The notes beneath the pieces are model-generated. The model was given only the letters and a program-made list of their open reading frames with translations, was not told where the DNA came from and searched no databases. Shown here piece after piece: positions 62,601-64,000 of a DNA stretch of 64,000 bases (its first letter is position 1; every line of letters begins with the position of its first letter). This stretch comes from Apus apus (Eukaryota; Chordata; Aves; Apodiformes; Apodidae), in the NCBI RefSeq assembly GCF_020740795.1, contig NC_067291.1:14884780-14948779 (forward strand), read 5' to 3'. A program made the position numbers and the translations under genes.

Positions 62601-63462
62601 TTCACCTCCTTCTCATGTTTACAAACAGATCTCGTTTCCTTGAAGATGTCCTTTATTTAAAGTAACTGAGCAAATATTTTCTGGGACCTATTTTTAAGGT
62701 TTATTGGGCAGCCCAGTTCAGGTGTTTAGCATTGAAAATCCAGGCTGTTTTGGTGGAGCAAGTTGCTTGCATGGTGTGGGCTCACTTGATGACAGGATGC
62801 ATTTTCAGATGCAAAGATTCCTGTCTACACATTAATTTGTCATAGTAGCTCTGCAAGTGGTGTTTAAAAGGTATTGAAAGAGAAATATTCTTGCCAGCTG
62901 TTTTTGGAGAAAGATCCTGAGGGCACAGTTGGATGTGGATACAAGTGGCTGATCTTGGAGATAATTTTTACTATAATTGCACAGTCCAAATTTCTAGTGA
63001 GAATCTAAGGGATACAGAATTAAGGTAGCACAAAAGCTGATTAAGCAATCAGTGAAAGATGGATGTGGATGTGATGCACTTGAAGTATTTCATGGAAGGA
63101 GAGAGAGAAAGGATGGAGGGATAGAGGAATGGAAGGAAGGAGGGTAGACTTCATTCTATAATGAAATACCTTGCTGTGTATGAAGTCAGCTCAATTGTTA
63201 GTGATAACTTTCAAGGAAAAATAGTAAGGACTGGAAACATTGCCTAGAAGGCAGAGGAATTTAAAATTCACCCAAGATGAATTTTAGAAACTTTAGTCCA
63301 ATTTTTTTTATTATTATTATTTTTTTATTATTTTTTTTTTCCACCCCTCAGGTTTCCTATATCAAAACTCCGAAGCAAGTGGATGAATTTATTGAAATCC
63401 AGAGCTCAACAGGAACCTGGTACCAGCGCTGGCTGGTCAGAATCTCGACTACTTTTAAACAG
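47157..63462 (+). CDS. SV2B: SV2B, synaptic vesicle glycoprotein 2B (5' part, six coding exons, continues past the right edge)
   Basis: The joined exons (47157-47646, 57563-57743, 58372-58523, 60368-60501, 61266-61355, 63352-63462) give one open frame of 386 codons. From family knowledge, SV2 proteins are twelve-pass major-facilitator-fold glycoproteins of synaptic and secretory vesicles that modulate calcium-triggered release and bind synaptotagmin; the transported substrate of SV2B is not settled. Visible parts: acidic cytosolic N-terminus (residues 1-119), TM1 about 121-143, TM2 about 164-181, the MFS loop motif GGLADKLGRKK (179-189), TM3 about 190-208, TM4 about 210-236, TM5 about 249-271, TM6 about 289-308, PESPRF (311-316), then the central cytosolic loop to 386. 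The B paralogue is chosen over SV2A and SV2C because of EGEYQGIPHPDD, the DLMAERMEDEEQLAHQYE stretch, ALKFMPESPRFLLE and EFIEIQSSTGTWYQRWLVR, all of which match mammalian SV2B best. Mammalian SV2B is about 683 residues, so a little over half is present. Every intron is GT-AG with compatible phases, so this is a live gene, not a processed copy. Confidence 0.97.
47647..57562 (+). other. SV2B: SV2B intron 2 (9,916 bases)
   Basis: GTAAGT donor and TTCTAG acceptor with a pyrimidine-rich tract. It holds a MIR-like relic (51302-51412), a very AT-rich block (about 50,500-51,250) and a small CpG-containing patch (about 52,090-52,380). No further coding exon is recognised. An open frame of 132 codons at 51688-52086 has no familiar motif and I treat it as chance. 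Confidence 0.9.
51302..51412 (-). repeat. MIR-like SINE relic in SV2B intron 2
   Basis: CATTTCACAGCTCAGTAAAC followed by TGAGACAAGAAG and, further on, GGGCTTTGCTCATAACTGCA follow the order of the complementary MIR core (acagatgagtaaactgagg, then the acttgctcaaggtcacac block). Diverged, edges approximate. Confidence 0.55.
57563..57743 (+). CDS. SV2B: SV2B coding exon: TM2, MFS loop motif, TM3 and start of TM4 (residues 164-224)
   Basis: The exon opens with the last two bases of Gly164 and reads LIVYLGMMVGAVMLGGLADK onwards. TM2 (about 164-181) leads into GGLADKLGRKK (179-189), the diagnostic cytosolic loop between TM2 and TM3 of the major facilitator superfamily. TM3 follows (about 190-208), then FVQGYGFFLFCRLISGLG at the start of TM4, strongly conserved in all SV2 paralogues. 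The donor is CTCGG|GTGGGT, weaker than the other donors of the gene but required for the frame: phase 2 here joins the T that opens the next exon and restores the GIGG motif. Confidence 0.96.
57744..58371 (+). other. SV2B: SV2B intron 3 (628 bases)
   Basis: GTGGGT donor and TTTTTTTTCTCCTCAG acceptor. Nothing else recognised inside it. Confidence 0.9.
58372..58523 (+). CDS. SV2B: SV2B coding exon: end of TM4 and TM5 (residues 224-275)
   Basis: It completes codon 224 and reads IGGSLPIVFAYYSEFLSREK, the end of TM4 and the short loop SREKRGEHLSW that is nearly invariant among SV2 proteins. TM5 (about 249-271) follows, then IIPHYG. Compared with human SV2B, conservative changes are seen (S for A in IGGxLPIV, CMFWMIGG for GIFWMTGG). 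The donor is TACG|GTAACT, phase 1. Confidence 0.96.
58524..60367 (+). other. SV2B: SV2B intron 4 (1,844 bases)
   Basis: GTAACT donor and TGTTTCCAG acceptor. The interior is AT-rich with no repeat family or exon that I can name. Confidence 0.9.
60368..60501 (+). CDS. SV2B: SV2B coding exon: TM6 and PESPRF motif (residues 275-319)
   Basis: It begins WGFSMGTKYHFHSWRVFV, the luminal loop leading into TM6 (about 289-308, VFVLVCALPCIASLVALKF). TM6 is followed by MPESPRFLLE. PESPR after TM6 is the motif shared with the sugar and organic-ion transporter branch of the MFS, and marks the start of the central cytosolic loop. Variation against human SV2B sits in the TM6 body (IASL for TVSM), where exchange is tolerated. 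It ends on a whole codon (GAG|GTAAGT, phase 0). Confidence 0.97.
60502..61265 (+). other. SV2B: SV2B intron 5 (764 bases)
   Basis: GTAAGT donor. The acceptor is preceded by a run of 13 T (61250-61262) directly before CAG. A MIR-like relic fills about 60,886-61,000. Confidence 0.9.
60886..61000 (-). repeat. MIR-like SINE relic in SV2B intron 5
   Basis: TTCCCATGCCAGAGATGAGA marks the core; about 45 bases on, GCAAGTCTTTATCAGAGGTG and GGATAAGAGCTGAGGTCTC match the complement of the tRNA-derived half (gcaagtcagtggcagagctg, ggattagaactcaggtctcc). Diverged but the order is right. Confidence 0.6.
61266..61355 (+). CDS. SV2B: SV2B coding exon: central cytosolic loop (residues 320-349)
   Basis: Thirty codons, phase 0 at both ends, reading IGKHDEAWMILKQVHDTN onwards to RVFT. 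This is the first part of the long cytosolic loop between TM6 and TM7 and is almost identical among SV2 paralogues. Residue 320 is Ile where human SV2B has Met. A second AG four bases into the exon could act as a competing acceptor but would break the frame. The donor is TTACG|GTGAGT. Because its length is a multiple of three, skipping would leave the frame intact. Confidence 0.96.
63089..63148 (+). repeat. GGAA/GAGA-rich purine tract
   Basis: Degenerate GGAAGGA and GAGAGA units, almost pure purine on +, in SV2B intron 6. Confidence 0.6.
63302..63340 (+). repeat. T-rich (TTA)n tract at the acceptor of the last visible exon
   Basis: Alternating T runs and TTA units directly upstream of CCACCCCTCAG at 63341-63351. 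It serves as an unusually long pyrimidine tract and is prone to length variation. Confidence 0.8.
63352..63462 (+). CDS. SV2B: SV2B coding exon: rest of central cytosolic loop (residues 350-386)
   Basis: Thirty-seven codons, phase 0 at both ends: VSYIKTPKQVDEFIEIQ, then SSTGTWYQRWLVRISTTFKQ. This matches the mammalian SV2B loop with few changes (SY for SN, V for M, ISTT for FKTI) and differs from SV2C, which has SDTGTWYRR. The donor is AACAG|GTAAAG. It is the last coding exon inside the window; TM7 and the large luminal domain are beyond the right edge. Confidence 0.96.
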
Positions 63463-64000
63463 GTAAAGAGAAGGAAAAACCTCCCACAGGGACTTTTGAA
63501 CTTTGGGGTCCTCATTTCTTCAGGTCGTTGCATCTTGAAACCTTGACTCTCACTCAAAACTTCTGCTGGTGTTTGCAAAGGGCTGTGGTTTAATTGCACT
63601 TTCTATGCAGATGTGTGCATCTGCAAAGTGCTACACAGGGCCTGGCCTCGAGGTGCCCTGTGAGCACCATGGTAGCCCAGCTCTGCAGAGCTTCCAGGAC
63701 GAGCCACAGCCCCGAGTGCTCATCTCCTCAGCAGATGAATGGATCTGCTCTCCCACAAGCCTGATTGAGTTTACCACCCGCAGTGGATTCAGAGTGTGTT
63801 TCCTCCTCGCTCCTGCTGAGGCCAAGTTTCTAACTGTTATGTTGTCTTTTTGGCTAATTTAACCTTTCACACATGCCAGGTTAATTGCCTGTGCCCATGG
63901 AGAACTTTGGAAAATCTTGCTAGATGTTTCTAGTCTAGGAGGATGAGCTTAAAATAAAAGAGAGTCTTTAATAATTAATAGAAATGCAGATGCTCTACTT
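63463..64000 (+). other. SV2B: start of SV2B intron 7 (cut by the window edge)
   Basis: GTAAAG donor. No further exon or repeat seen up to the end of the window. Confidence 0.85.

Larger units (their letters stand above)
61356..63351 (+). other. SV2B: SV2B intron 6 (1,996 bases)
   Basis: GTGAGT donor; acceptor CCACCCCTCAG. The acceptor is preceded by a T-rich (TTA)n-type tract at 63302-63340. A purine-rich GGAA/GAGA stretch lies at about 63,089-63,148. Nothing else recognised. Confidence 0.9.

Noticed and set aside
1..64000. CRISPR arrays, bacterial or phage genes, tRNA or rRNA genes
   Set aside because: Nothing of this kind is seen; the window is a vertebrate intron-rich locus.

Overview
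This is a stretch of a vertebrate nuclear genome, most likely a bird. The single recognisable gene is SV2B (synaptic vesicle glycoprotein 2B) on the + strand. Its coding sequence is split into small exons with canonical GT-AG introns. The protein is close to mammalian SV2B but clearly not mammalian in detail. Interspersed repeats are sparse: I see only old, decayed MIR-like SINE relics and simple repeats, and no Alu, B1 or L1 elements. That fits a bird (or at least a sauropsid), but the species cannot be fixed by eye.

Layout. Positions 1 to about 12,840 are non-coding flank upstream of the gene, with two small CpG-rich patches (near 4,560-4,680 and 7,600-7,700), a MIR-like relic near 12,000 and some simple repeats. 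Positions about 12,840-13,770 form a CpG island that I take as the SV2B promoter. It holds a long CT tract, a plausible non-coding first exon ending at a donor at 13,224/13,225, and a TATA-like element at 13,508. A first intron of about 33.6 kb follows, with no convincing exon. The exon at about 46,793-47,646 carries a 5' leader with four short upstream ORFs and then the start codon at 47,157. Five more coding exons follow: 57,563-57,743, 58,372-58,523, 60,368-60,501, 61,266-61,355 and 63,352-63,462. The gene runs off the right edge inside intron 7.

The six coding exons join without a frame break (490+181+152+134+90+111 = 1,158 nt, 386 codons). They encode the acidic cytoplasmic N-terminus, transmembrane segments 1-6 of the major facilitator fold with the GGLADKLGRKK loop motif, the PESPRF motif after TM6, and most of the large central cytoplasmic loop. 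TM7-12 and the large luminal domain between TM7 and TM8 lie outside the window.

I found no RNA gene, CRISPR array, intact transposon, virus-like element or second protein gene on either strand. The most interesting points are the N-terminal extension relative to mammalian SV2B, the run of upstream ORFs in the leader, and hints of more than one promoter.
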